A stretch of 64,000 bases of DNA from Halisarca cf. caerulea (Eukaryota; Porifera; Demospongiae; Chondrillida; Halisarcidae), in NCBI GenBank assembly GCA_963170055.1, contig CAUJGJ010000444.1, forward strand, positions 2,293,501 to 2,357,500. Direction: 5' to 3'. Below are positions 39,191-64,000 of this stretch, piece by piece. The translations under genes were made by a program, and so were the position numbers. The stretch's first letter is position 1, and each line of letters begins with the position of its first letter. Below the pieces are notes generated by a model. It ran no database searches. It saw only the letters and a list, made by a program, of their open reading frames with translations, and was not told the origin of the DNA.

Positions 39191-39197
39191 ACACACC
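39124..39197. repeat. (AC)n microsatellite, unit A
   Basis: Pure CA run; the partner in unit B is 48957-49060, which is interrupted by TG and CC variants. Confidence 0.95.
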
Positions 39198-39498
39198 TCC
39201 TATAATAGATAGCTTTCACCAATATTATGATAATAATATTGTCTTCTCTTATATTTGCTGCATACAAAAATAAAGTTTATTCAAATTTTTAGTCAATGTG
39301 TTAATGAATACTAGAACTATAACATTTCTTGCATATACTCTTGCTCTAACTTAATTCCAGAAAACTTGCACACTTGTTCGTGCTGCGCTACAGGAAAGAA
39401 TTACACCATATTATTATTGTTTAATCATAATATGATGGTAGCACTCAAATTAATTCTTAATACTAGGTAAATGTTATGTTTAATTATCTGCAACATGT

Positions 39499-39504
39499 TT
39501 TATT
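39499..39504 (-). promoter_or_regulatory. Candidate polyadenylation signal AATAAA, unit A
   Basis: TTTATT on the plus strand, 120 bases beyond the stop at 39624. Confidence 0.35.
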
Positions 39505-39623
39505 ATTACAACCTTGATGTATGTTTACAAGAATAGCTTGGATAAAATTATAATTCAAATTGTCAATAGCATTGTTCAGGTATGTTTTTTGAGTATACAG
39601 GCATTGTCCTAACCACTCACTTG

Positions 39624-40891
39624 TTAGAAATCAGCAGCAACATAGGAGTACATCTCCCAGTTTCGGTAGCCATATACTATGGCTGCAACATATCCATTGG
39701 TCTCAAGTTTATGAGCTCCTTGTCCAACGGTCCCCTTGAGAATATGGATAGAACCTTCCAAATTACTTGGTGTAATTGATTCTGGGATTACAATCTCTGA
39801 AAAGTTGACATTGGATGGAAGACTGGTCCCATCAAGCATTGGTGTGGTAGCCGTAACTCCTGGTGGATAGTAAATGTGGAAGGTAGCAAAGTGCTCATAA
39901 TCTTCATCCATATAGGGAGTAATGAACTCTGCCTTGCCAGAGGTGAAGAACTGCTTCAAACTAGGTACTACTGTCATTGAAGGATCTCCTTTGAGTGTGG
40001 GAGATAGTGATCCACCAGTGCTGAACTGGACAACCAAAACAGGAGAAGAACTGTTGAGGATACAGGTGTCCGCTGAAGGCAGGTGGAATTGGAGGTGCTC
40101 ATTGCTATCCAGCTTTGTATTCAAAATAACATTGGATTGGGTGGAATTTGAGCAATCAACAGTAATGGTGACATTGTTTTCCGAGGCAACTACTTTGATT
40201 ATGTCTCCTGGTACATTCCTTGCAAAAGTGGACAAAATGAAGATTCTCCCCCACTTTGAAACTGGCGGGATCTGCTCCACCACGTGATCACATGCTGATG
40301 CTCCCAGTGGAATATTAGCACATTCATGACCAGAGACAACAGTGACGGGCTTACTGGACCGAATTTCAGCCCCAGTTAGATCACTACTGCCAGAAATACT
40401 GATATAGTCCATGCTGCTAAGTGTAAAGTGTGGCTGTGGTGAAGATGTATTCAGCATTCCAGACAATGTGTAACTTGCTGTTGAACCAATGGTAATTTCA
40501 ACTTCAGTATTGTCAAAAAATGCTACGATGCCCACCTGAAGTTGATAGCTTGATGAGACCTCTGGTGTTATCGCCACATATACTTCAGGTTTTACTATAT
40601 CGGGAACTTTAGAAATTCGAAATGCTTCAAGTGATCGAGATTCACTGTTTATTCCAATTGCAGTGATTTCAGCATCAGTATCAGTACACATGGCTACCAC
40701 TTTTGTTGATGTGGAATATTCCAGTGTTTGTGGTGAACCAGATGTCAGGTCATGTGTATTGCTTTCATCTTCTGTTATAGCAGTAACACTTGTGTCATCT
40801 GTGGATACCAATATTAAGGAGCGCCTTCCAAGTGCTTGGTAGTTCTGGAGGTATGATGCCAGGTATACATTGGATGCCACACCATTGCACA
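39624..40891 (-). CDS. IgGFc-binding domain terminal exon, unit A copy
   Basis: 422 codons plus stop. The sequence begins VCNGVASNVYLASYLQN and carries the repeated beta-strand pattern of the IgGFc-binding N-terminal domain family (GHECANIPLGASACDHVVEQ with paired cysteines, and PPVSKWGRIFILSTFA). It differs from unit B at about 20 residues and by two missing residues (GIVAFF against GIVVSAFF). The domain is known from mucus proteins such as FCGBP; a ligand here is unknown. Confidence 0.9.
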
Positions 40892-43800
40892 CTGTGAACA
40901 GAATAAGAATACGTATAATAAATTATTATAATTGGTTTTCATTGACTTATTTTGCTGAGGTGTGTGTTCACACCTCAGCAAAATAAGTACAGTTAGAAAT
41001 AAGTACAGCTCAGTATATAATCATTGATACAGAGTGCCATGGCTGGTATAAGCATATTATATACAACAAGCATTTCAGCACGAAAGATGCATCATTATGA
41101 TTATCAGCAGTTATAATAGTGATGATCTTACTATTATTATTATACTTACTGTATAATATCATTTTATTTGGCCACATGCAGAATTGAGTGCTTTATACCA
41201 TACCTGGATAACATTTCACACCATTTCCTGTGAACCCTTCAGGACAGCTATTGCATGCAACCTGCCCTGTTTCATCCACTTGGCACTCCACACCTGGGTG
41301 ACAGAAGGCATTGCAACCTATATGTATGCAAAGGGAATGATAAAATCAAGCCGGATGATCAACAAAATTAATAATAATATTATTCAGATAACTTATTAAT
41401 AATAATAGTTGGTTTCCATTGTGCAAAATGCTGTCACGATATATTTGACACCACATTTAAGTTTTAATATAATATTTGTGTTTTGGAAGCCAATATTATT
41501 GTGCAAATTTATATAATATATCCCATAACACTTTCACTGGCCTTTTCCACAAGGAAAAAATAGCATTCTCCATTCCAAGTTCTGCTTATATCCATGACCT
41601 CAATCCATATTGCAAATTAATGTGTACACTTATTGACAATTCGGATCTTAATTAGTGGTATTGATCTTAGTACAAATTTGTATGTAAATTAGAACAATGT
41701 TTATGAACAATAAAACTACGAGTTAGTGAAAAGAAGTGCTACTGTATGAGGGAATTTTTACTTATAGTGGCATGAATTTTATATTATAAACATATGTAGC
41801 ACTGATAAATTTAATAAGACTATTATACACATGCACAACCTACCAATGCAATCATCAACAGAATTTGTTCCTTGTGACCTCGTAATCTTCCCATTTGGAC
41901 AAGCCATACATGATGCCTGTCCTCTCTTATCTTGGTATTGGGAAAATGGACAAAGTTCACATGACTTCTGACTTTCATTGTAATAAGTACCAGGTAGGCA
42001 TATTTCTGTTATATATGGTAGGAATAATTAGAAAAATATGGTTCTTAAATTATCAGTTTATACGTCAACCCAATCAAACAAGAGTATATACCATGTAGAG
42101 ATACATCAATTGAATGTGTAAGAAATCTTCAAAACTCTATGTTCTCCATGTATAAATTCCAATGCCAATCTACATATATAATCCTTATACCTCACCTATG
42201 CACTCCTCGGAGGAGACTGCTCCCTGATCACTGGTGGTTTTTCCAAATGGACACGGTTTACAAGATATCTGTCCACTCTGATCTTGATACTGAGATACTG
42301 GGCATGGTTGGCAAGACTCTTGCACCACATTGTAAAAATTACCCGTTGGACAAGGAACTACAGGTGCGAAATATGAATTTGGCAATATTATCATCAAAAT
42401 AGCATAATTAATGTTTGTATTGTCTTGAATTATTTGCATGGATGTTGGTTTGCATAATAATAGTATTGCGTAATATTGCACAGTAAAACCTCCAAATAAA
42501 GGACAGTGTCACCTTGCAGCTGCATGGAGGTTGTTCTTTTGAGAGGAGCAAACTAGCGTATTAAGAGCTACAAGAGTGGAATTATTATGGTACCTCAAGC
42601 TGTGTAATTTGTAGAAAGATTTATTATATTGGGTCATTATTTGATAGAGTTCCCTATTGAAGTGTCCACTGCATAATATATACACTTTAAAGTGCACATA
42701 CACTTTAAACTATGTTTGTGCATGCATAGAATACGATATGTATTCAATCTGAATGAATGTAGGCTTAATTGGTAGTCAGTGCATGTCTAAGGTATAAGTT
42801 CTCAGTCAATGCGGTACGTATTTATATCCTTGACAATGACTATGAGATTGATTTTCTTTAAACTAACTGTATACTGCATAAGTTTTGTTGAACTGCATAT
42901 AAACTGGAAGGCTAGTAGATATATTCAAGCAATTATTGATTAGCTAGCACTGATTGTGAAATTAACGTAGAGTTTTACTGTTGAAAACGGTCCATAATAT
43001 GTGACAATGGTGCATTAGCACTGTCAGCAATTCACACAGGAACTGAGAAATGTACCTTTGTATGAGCAGTCATGCCCATCCCATCCAGTTGGGCAGGCAC
43101 AAAAGCCATTCTCCAAACAAGTGCCTCCATTTTCACACTTACAGGTACTTGCACAATTCTGTCCAAATGTGCCATAAGGGCACCCTAAAGTAAACAAAAA
43201 TAAGGATATGTGAATATAAGCTTTACAATTCAATGTAGAGTCAAACCTCATTAGGGAGTACACCTGCATACTTGGAGACCCTCCAAATTGCTACTCACAT
43301 TCAGTAGTACTTGCTAACCATACAGATTAGTATTACGGGTTATCAGCTGGGGTATCATATCCTTGTACTTTCTAACCAGGTATACAATACTTGGAAGATA
43401 CAGGTTAACATTGTTCTCACTAACGAGGTTCTACTGTAGCATAATTATATCAAATTATTCCATTAGCACACACAAGACATTGAAACTGCATAATAATATT
43501 ATATGCACAGGAAAACCTTATATTGCTGAATCGTGGAAATGTCAGATTATAGAGGATTCACTGTGTTGTTGTAATCTAATACAGATAATTGTGTATAATT
43601 ATGATACTATGATGCCAACGCTATGCAGTGCAATTGTATCCCACTCTTGATTAGGACATGGGGAACCTAGTGAAATTTTTGTTTTTTGTCTCCTATTATG
43701 CTGAATAATGTATTCAGATGCTTTATACTCAGCAAGAAAATGTTGCAATAAACTCATCTTGGAAGCATGATTATACTATATTTTATTATACTACCATGCT

Positions 43801-44156
43801 ATGTCTGGAGTACGAGTCTCGTATTTTATAGCTTACCACACTCATCGCCATCCATAGCTCCTTTTATTCCGGTTTTTTGTCCATAATCACAAGCATAGCA
43901 AAATGATGCTCCTGTTTCATTTTGCCAGTTACCATCTGGACAGGGTAGACAAGGCTCATATCCATCTCCTTCAGTTGAGAAATGTCCAGGCTTGCATTTC
44001 ACTGCATGCAGAAAGCAAACCAGTAATAATCTTCAGCTATAATATTATTATATAACAAATTTATAATATGTGCATGCAATTACAAGCAATGCATGACATA
44101 CATACACAAGGTATCCAGCCAATTTATCAATAGAAGAATTTTTGCGTGTGTGCATG

Positions 44157-44211
<55 letters not shown>

Positions 44212-46882
44212 GTGTGTGCGTGTGTGTGTGTGCATGCATGCATGTGTGCATGCGTGTGTGCATGCGTGTGTGAGTGAGTGAGTGAGTGCAGGAGCATATG
44301 TACATGTTTGCAGGTATACATTCTCTGGTGCGTGCATGCAAAAATGGTCGGATGTTGAATTCTACCTATTCATGTATGCAACATAGTCATACATACCGAT
44401 ACAACCTGCCAGTGCATTTGTTCCTTGTCTCCTTGTAACCCTACCATCAGGGCAAGCCTTGCAAGATGTCTGACCACTCTTATCTTGGTATTGCAACAGT
44501 GGGCAGAACTGACAGTTATTTTCTTCTTTGTTGTAGAAGTTACCAGGTGAGCAAGGAACTGTGAAAAATTGTCAAAATGAATTAGCATACTGTCATAAGG
44601 ATTTTGGATCTTTTGGATAATAAATTATAATATATTATTGAAGGATAATAGATAACTCATTAACTTTGGCGAAAGAAGTGAGTGCATTACAGGATTTAAG
44701 GAATGCATGAGCTCTATGTTAGTGCTGCATAAGTAACCTGTTTGATGTGTGAACCCAGGACACATGCATGCATAGATTTGAAATACATTATAGCGAATTC
44801 TTGTATTATTGCTATCCTTATTCAATGCATTTTCACTTACCACATTGATTGTCCTTGAAGACGGAACCTTCTTCACATGTTTGTTTGATGTGGCTCCACA
44901 CTGGCTCAGGATTGACATGGAATGTTTGGCTGTCGTTCTGCGTTGTTAGTGTAACTTCTAGTGAACTGGATTTTATAGCATTGGAGACCTTTAAAGCAGC
45001 CGGTCTGAGACTACGCAGTTTGTTAAGTATACAGGATTGTGAGTTACAATTTGGAGGGATGGGCTTGTGCACTGTGAAATGAAGCACAACATGTCCTGTG
45101 GACCTCTTTCGTCCATCTGTCTCACAGGTAGCAGTAGCATCAACTTGTGTTTCATCATCATCAAAGTTGAAGAAACTATCAAAATCATTGATATCCACAG
45201 TCACAGGTTGATTTGGATCACAGGTTACATTTGGCTGGGCATTGTCTATCCCTATGGTAGCACTGGAATTCTTAACAGCTAATGGGGAGAGAGAAAATAG
45301 ATCATTTGTTTACTAATGGGACATTGTACATTTCCCTAATGTGGGAATATGCAACAGGAAGGTAATGTAAAGTTAGTCAATATCAATATGAATTATTATA
45401 ATAGTAACTATTATTTCTGCAAGTTGAAATGGGTAATGGTGATCATGCAAGTGGAATAACAATAAAATCAACACTGATTATGGTAATACTGAACTGCATG
45501 AGTAGTGCTTACAAATGCTCACATGCAATGTTATAATTAATATGCATACTTCTTTCGAGTCATTACACATGCACATAGCATGCATGCAGTAAGTAGCTAA
45601 AGTGCTTTCAAGAAACAAGAATTTGACGTACACATGTACACCATGCAACATAAGGTACCTTCACATCCTGGAATGTCATAATCCTCAAATTCATATGTCC
45701 ATTGTCCTCGGAAACAGAATTGAGGGCTTGGATCTTTTCCACCGGAGAATATGTATCCAGTTCTGGTACATGATAATTCAGCCTTCTGGAGACCATTGCT
45801 GTCTGTAATCTGAGGTAAGTTCACTCCAACTGGTACTACTATGTGGCCACACTCCCCTAGTATACAAATTGTGAAAGAAGATAAATTTAAAGTGAGGTAA
45901 AACATAGCATGCATGTACTTGTACACGAGACTCACTAATGCAGGAGAATCCATTGGCATCCAGCTTTTCATGAGAATCACAGAAGCATTCGTAAGACCCT
46001 TCCAACTCCCTGCAGTGCTTGTCACACAACTTAAGAACTTTTCCACATTCTTTGATGTCTGGATATTACAAGAAGAAAAGTAAACAAATATTACTGAATC
46101 CACAATATGAGGTATACAGTAAATTCTCGTTATTCTGCCACCACTTTATCCGCCAAACCCTTTTATCTGCCATCAATTTTGTGCATGATTTATTACAAAT
46201 GACTGTAAATTGATTTGGATAATCCACCAAACTCATTAATCCGCCAATATTCTTCAAAAAGAATTGTGGCGGATTAATGAGAGTTCACTGTATTAGTGAA
46301 TGTTCTGTGCCTGCATGGAGGTTGTAAATGTATAGCACAATTGCTTCATAAATGTTACCTGCATCAAAATTTTATACTGTTTCAATTTATTATGTGCACC
46401 TTTCACATAATATATATATAGTAACGTGTACTTCAATGTACATACACCTAAATGATAATATTTCATACATTCAAAGACTTTAATCTAAAAATTGCTGTTT
46501 ATTTCGAGGTGTGTAGTAAAATTAAGCAAACATTTTTTAGTTGCACAGTACACTAATAATTATATAGTGTAATTAATATATAGCAAAAATGACTTTGGGA
46601 ATGCAGTGTAGCCTATGAATTCCCTTAGACTGTAACAATGAGATTGTACCTAGATGCACTAGCTCTGAGTACCGCTCTTACCTTTACAGAAACTGTCAAA
46701 TATCCAGCCTGATTGTGAGCAAGTGCTATCTCCCTGTATTCCTTTGTATTGCCCATTGCTGTCAAGCAACTCATAACCTGTCTTACAAGTAAATTGTACC
46801 TTTGAACCTGAGTACCACATTCCATTTGGATTCAGACCAACGTACTCCATCCCACTAAGAACAGGTGGGTGCCTACAAATCA
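39624..46882 (-). CDS. Duplicate 3' cassette: Sushi, EGF, GCC2/GCC3 and IgGFc-binding exons, no N-terminus
   Basis: Eleven exons in coding order: 46682-46882 (Sushi), 45936-46058 (EGF), 45659-45856 (Sushi-like), 44841-45278, 44397-44558, 43837-44001, 43056-43184 (EGF), 42196-42357, 41844-42005, 41204-41317 (EGF-like) and 39624-40891 (IgGFc-binding, with stop). Each has exactly the length of its unit B partner, except the last, which is six bases shorter. All internal exons are phase 1-1, keep splice signals and are free of stops. No signal peptide or start exon exists between 46883 and 49432, so this copy cannot by itself begin a normal secreted protein. Because phases match, the Calx-beta exon 56973-57305 could splice directly to 46882 and use this cassette as an alternative 3' end. 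It could also be a recent partial duplicate not yet decayed. Confidence 0.8.
40945..40988. repeat. Perfect 20-bp hairpin with 4-base loop, unit A only
   Basis: Arms 40945-40964 and 40969-40988 are exact inverses (ACTTATTTTGCTGAGGTGTG). Unit B has only a rough left arm at the same place. It lies in the intron before the IgGFc-binding exon. Confidence 0.9.
43238..43436. mobile_element. pogo/Tigger-like MITE, unit A only
   Basis: The left end is GAGTCAAACCTCATTAGGG and the right end, inverted, CAGTAGAACCTCGTTAGTG; TA lies on both sides. Unit B lacks it near 53025-53090. Confidence 0.65.
44160..44282. repeat. (GT)n microsatellite, unit A
   Basis: GT run with GC and CATG variants, then GAGT repeats. 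Partner at 53786-53931. Confidence 0.95.
46117..46290. mobile_element. pogo/Tigger-like MITE, unit A only
   Basis: The ends are CAGTAAATTCTCGTTAT and, inverted, CAGTGAACTCTCATTAAT, with TA on both sides. Unit B is empty near 55785 (ACAATACGTGCATTAGTG). Confidence 0.8.
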
Positions 46883-47369
46883 CTGCATGCAGAAGTAAGA
46901 CAATGGAGTACATTGTAATAAACTCACACATGCACACACACATGCACACACACATGTACACATGCATGCACACCCGATGTAATCACAGGAAAGAGACAAT
47001 CACATGCCAAAACTGTGTGCAAGGAGGAATTTAGACAGAAATCCTGCTTTATTCCTATAGACTACTATAGTGCACAACAACCTAGCCATGTAGGCAAACT
47101 GGTAAGGGTCAAAATTGCTATGACTGTACAATGTCAGTGTGCATGCATGCTTAGATAGCATTATAATACACAATATATTTAAATTTACGGGGGGTTCATC
47201 CGAACCCCTCGAACCCCCCCACCTGTGTACAGACAGGCCTGGTAACAATTAACTGACCTTTACTAGACTCAAATTGCAACATTATCTTATGCTAGCATTC
47301 TACATGCAACCTCGTATGTGAATTTGCATGTTACGTATGTATATACATATAGAACATTAACTGTTCCAA

Positions 47370-47600
47370 CCTTGCAAATGAGGTTGTAACAAAATTGTTC
47401 AAGGTTATAACAAGGTTGTAGTAACCTTGGTATAACCTTGCAAAGACAGTGGTAACAAGGTTACAACCTTGTAATACCTTGGAGCAACCTTGCTACAACC
47501 TCTTTTGTAACAGCCTTGTAACAAGCTTGTAACAACCTTTGTAACCTTGCAGCAAACTCATAACAACCTTGCAACAAGATTGTAATACTTGAGGTTGCAT
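47370..47600. repeat. AACCTTG-rich degenerate minisatellite, unit B
   Basis: Same composition as 37840-38175 with a different number and order of words. Confidence 0.85.
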
Positions 47601-47734
47601 GTACTATAGCCTTGCTGCAATGGAGATGTGTAGCTTTTATCCAGTGTACATGCATTTAGAGACTGATTATTTTCTGTTTTTTTGTTTCTTATTGTATGTA
47701 TGTTACTGTATAATATAGGATTGGTGTATAGTTT

Positions 47735-48142
47735 CAGGGGCGGATCTAGGAAAGCTCTGAAGGGGGGGGGGGGGGGGCTAAAGGAAAAAAAGTTCCCGAA
47801 TTGCTGGTTGGTCTAACCAAAATGTTAACCAGGCAACTTGAGAACCTTTTCTTAGTGGATTTATTGTTATTTGGCAATTGTTCTATTTTCAGTAACAGCA
47901 TTAAAATGGCAGCCCATCTCGAGCGGATTAAATTGTATTGCTTTTTTCTTAGCAAGAGGATCAGTATCGACTGACAAAGGCTTATTTCTATAATGCTATC
48001 TATGAGTTATCAATATTGCATTGCCTTTATAGTTGTGATTTACTGTAATGTTTGACCTAGCCTTTCTCTCAAAAACTTGAATTTTAACTTAAGGGGGGGG
48101 CACAGGCCCCCCTGCCCCCCCCCCCCCCTGGATCCGCCACTG
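47735..48142. mobile_element. MITE with CAGGGGCGGATC ends, unit B only
   Basis: The left end CAGGGGCGGATCTAG and right end CTGGATCCGCCACTG are imperfect inverted repeats. AGTTT flanks both sides (47730-47734 and 48143-48147). Unit A has one uninterrupted copy of the site near 38294. G and C runs lie just inside each end. The ends resemble hAT-type MITEs; the superfamily is not certain. Confidence 0.75.
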
Positions 48143-48956
48143 AGTTTGTACAGTAATGTGTGTGAGCATGCAGTGAGGCCTTTCTAGCTAGAATCCTTGC
48201 TTGCTAATCTGGAAACTGTCTAAACTGAAGTTTTTATGACATTGTCCTGTTTGTACTGCATGCTAGGTGTTGTCTAATCGGAAGCCCTTCTATATCATAT
48301 TATTATAATATTTATTATTCTAACTTTTGATGTAACAGTAATTCCGATAATGTTCACATTGGATAGTTCTCACTGTATTTCTGTTAACTGGCACGCCATT
48401 TCCCATTGTCAATTCAATAATTGTTTTATTTCATGTACTCAGTGCTATATTTAGAGAGTCCAGTCTAGCCAATGTACCCAATCCCCAGACCTACCGCACA
48501 TCACCAATTGCAAGACTACAGTTTATGACATGCAGAGTAGACACGACATGACTTATATAATTATGAGGGAGATTTACAGCTGAAAATGTTGATCTTACTT
48601 AACAATAATAGAGAACTGTTTAAGGCCCAGTGCACAGAATGCTGATAGTTTTGTAAATGTATGTTATTTGATGTGTATGGTATGCATGCATCAGCTATTA
48701 CAGGGCACCACTGTAACTGCATGCATCTGATTCAGTATCTCTATATATTAGGGTTGGAACATGGATATTTATATACCTAAATGTGTTAATTATAGTATGC
48801 AGGGTTGGGATTAGGAGGAGGGGGCTGCCCCCACCTCCCAGATCTTAAAACAAACTTTATTCTTGAATATTCTTAAGTATCCACCATACATCTATGTTAC
48901 AACTAACACTAGGTATGTACGTAATGGCTTTGTAATCTAAGAAAATGGCCTAGGTT

Positions 48957-49060
48957 AACACACACACATACACACACACACACATGTGCATGCACACCCA
49001 CACAGACACACCCACACACCTACACACGAACACACACACACACACACATACACACACACC
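48957..49060. repeat. (AC)n imperfect microsatellite, unit B
   Basis: CA repeats broken by ATGTGCATG and CCCACA variants. Confidence 0.9.
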
Positions 49061-49355
49061 TCCTATAATAGATAGTTTTCACCAATATTATGATATAATA
49101 ATTGTATTCTCTTATATATTTGCTGCATACAAAATAAAGTTTATATAAAGTTCTACTCAATGTGTTAATGAATGCTATAGAACTATAACATTTGCATAAT
49201 ACTCTTGCTCTAGCTTAATTCCAGAAAACTTGCACACTTGTTCGTGCTACGCTGCAGGAAGCAATTACACCATATTATTGTTTAATCATATTATGATAGT
49301 AACACTCAAATTAATTCTTAATACTAGGTAAATATTATGTTTATCTGCAACACGT

Positions 49356-49361
49356 TTTATT
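49356..49361 (-). promoter_or_regulatory. Candidate polyadenylation signal AATAAA, unit B
   Basis: TTTATT on the plus strand, 72 bases beyond the stop at 49433. Confidence 0.4.
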
Positions 49362-49432
49362 AGTCAAATCGTCAATAGCATCGTTCGGATATGTTTTTTG
49401 AGTATACAGGGATTGTCCTAATCACTCACTTG

Positions 49433-64000
<14,568 letters not shown>

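Larger units (their letters stand above)
37735..47190. repeat. Segmental tandem duplication, unit A
   Basis: It aligns colinearly with unit B (47270-56920) from CTCAAATTGCAACATTATCT at the left to GTCAGTGTGCATGCATG at the right, covering eleven exons, their introns and the 3' flank. Homology stops abruptly at both borders. The units differ by substitutions, microsatellite lengths and four unit-specific transposon insertions. Confidence 0.95.

Noticed and set aside
39922..40287. 121-residue plus-strand frame (also 49722-50096)
   Set aside because: Antisense shadow of the IgGFc-binding exons; conserved only because the exon is.
39624..46882. Calling unit A a pseudogene
   Set aside because: All eleven exons are open with intact splice sites and equal lengths to unit B; only the lack of N-terminal exons argues against function.

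Overview
The window is eukaryotic. Genes are built from many short exons with GT/AG introns, there are long (AC)n, (AT)n and (GATA)n microsatellites, and LINE, SINE and MITE-like repeats are abundant. The domain repertoire (DEATH-NACHT-LRR receptor, EMI/EGF/Calx-beta/Sushi/IgGFc-binding mosaic protein, caspase-like protease) points to an early-branching marine animal. A sponge is my best guess, but this is inference and no sequence here is diagnostic. Every recognised gene lies on the minus strand; the plus strand carries mainly transposon remnants.

Region 1 (about 1.7-29.3 kb) is one NLR-type innate immune receptor gene, read right to left. Its order is two acidic serine-rich mini-exons, a basic exon, a DEATH exon, a third acidic mini-exon, two linker exons, a 588-codon NACHT exon, then four copies of a two-exon LRR cassette. 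Exon phases agree across every junction I reconstructed. The LRR cassettes sit in tandem genomic repeat units U1-U4 that also duplicate intron sequence. The introns hold a dead LINE on the plus strand, two SINE copies (one with an empty site in a sister unit, one inside the LINE), TIR elements, and a 466-bp element with 36-bp terminal direct repeats. One intron holds a 1.2-kb TIR-bounded segment that contains its own two-exon reading frame.

Region 2 (about 29.3-37.7 kb) holds hairpin and MITE-like elements, a large CA microsatellite, and a Pack-MULE-like foldback element carrying the 5' exon of a RecQ-like helicase. It also holds a single-exon membrane-anchored caspase-like (C14-type) gene, low-complexity G tracts, a retroelement scrap and a minisatellite.

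Region 3 (about 37.7-64 kb) is a large secreted mosaic gene, minus strand, running off the right edge. Its order is EMI (partial), 13 EGF exons, two Calx-beta exons, Sushi, EGF, Sushi-like, a 438-bp unrecognised exon, GCC2/GCC3-type Cys-rich exons, EGF-like, and a terminal IgGFc-binding exon ending at 49433. The last eleven exons and their 3' flank are duplicated in tandem as a block of about 9.5 kb (unit A 37.7-47.2 kb, unit B 47.3-56.9 kb). Unit A keeps all eleven exons open and spliceable but has no N-terminal exons of its own. It is either an alternative 3' cassette of the same gene or a recent partial duplicate. MITEs present in only one unit, with clean empty sites in the other, show that several transpositions postdate the duplication.

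Taken together, an intracellular NLR, a membrane caspase-like protease and a modular secreted Fc-binding-type protein lie side by side, which suggests an innate recognition locus. Functional linkage is inference from proximity only.
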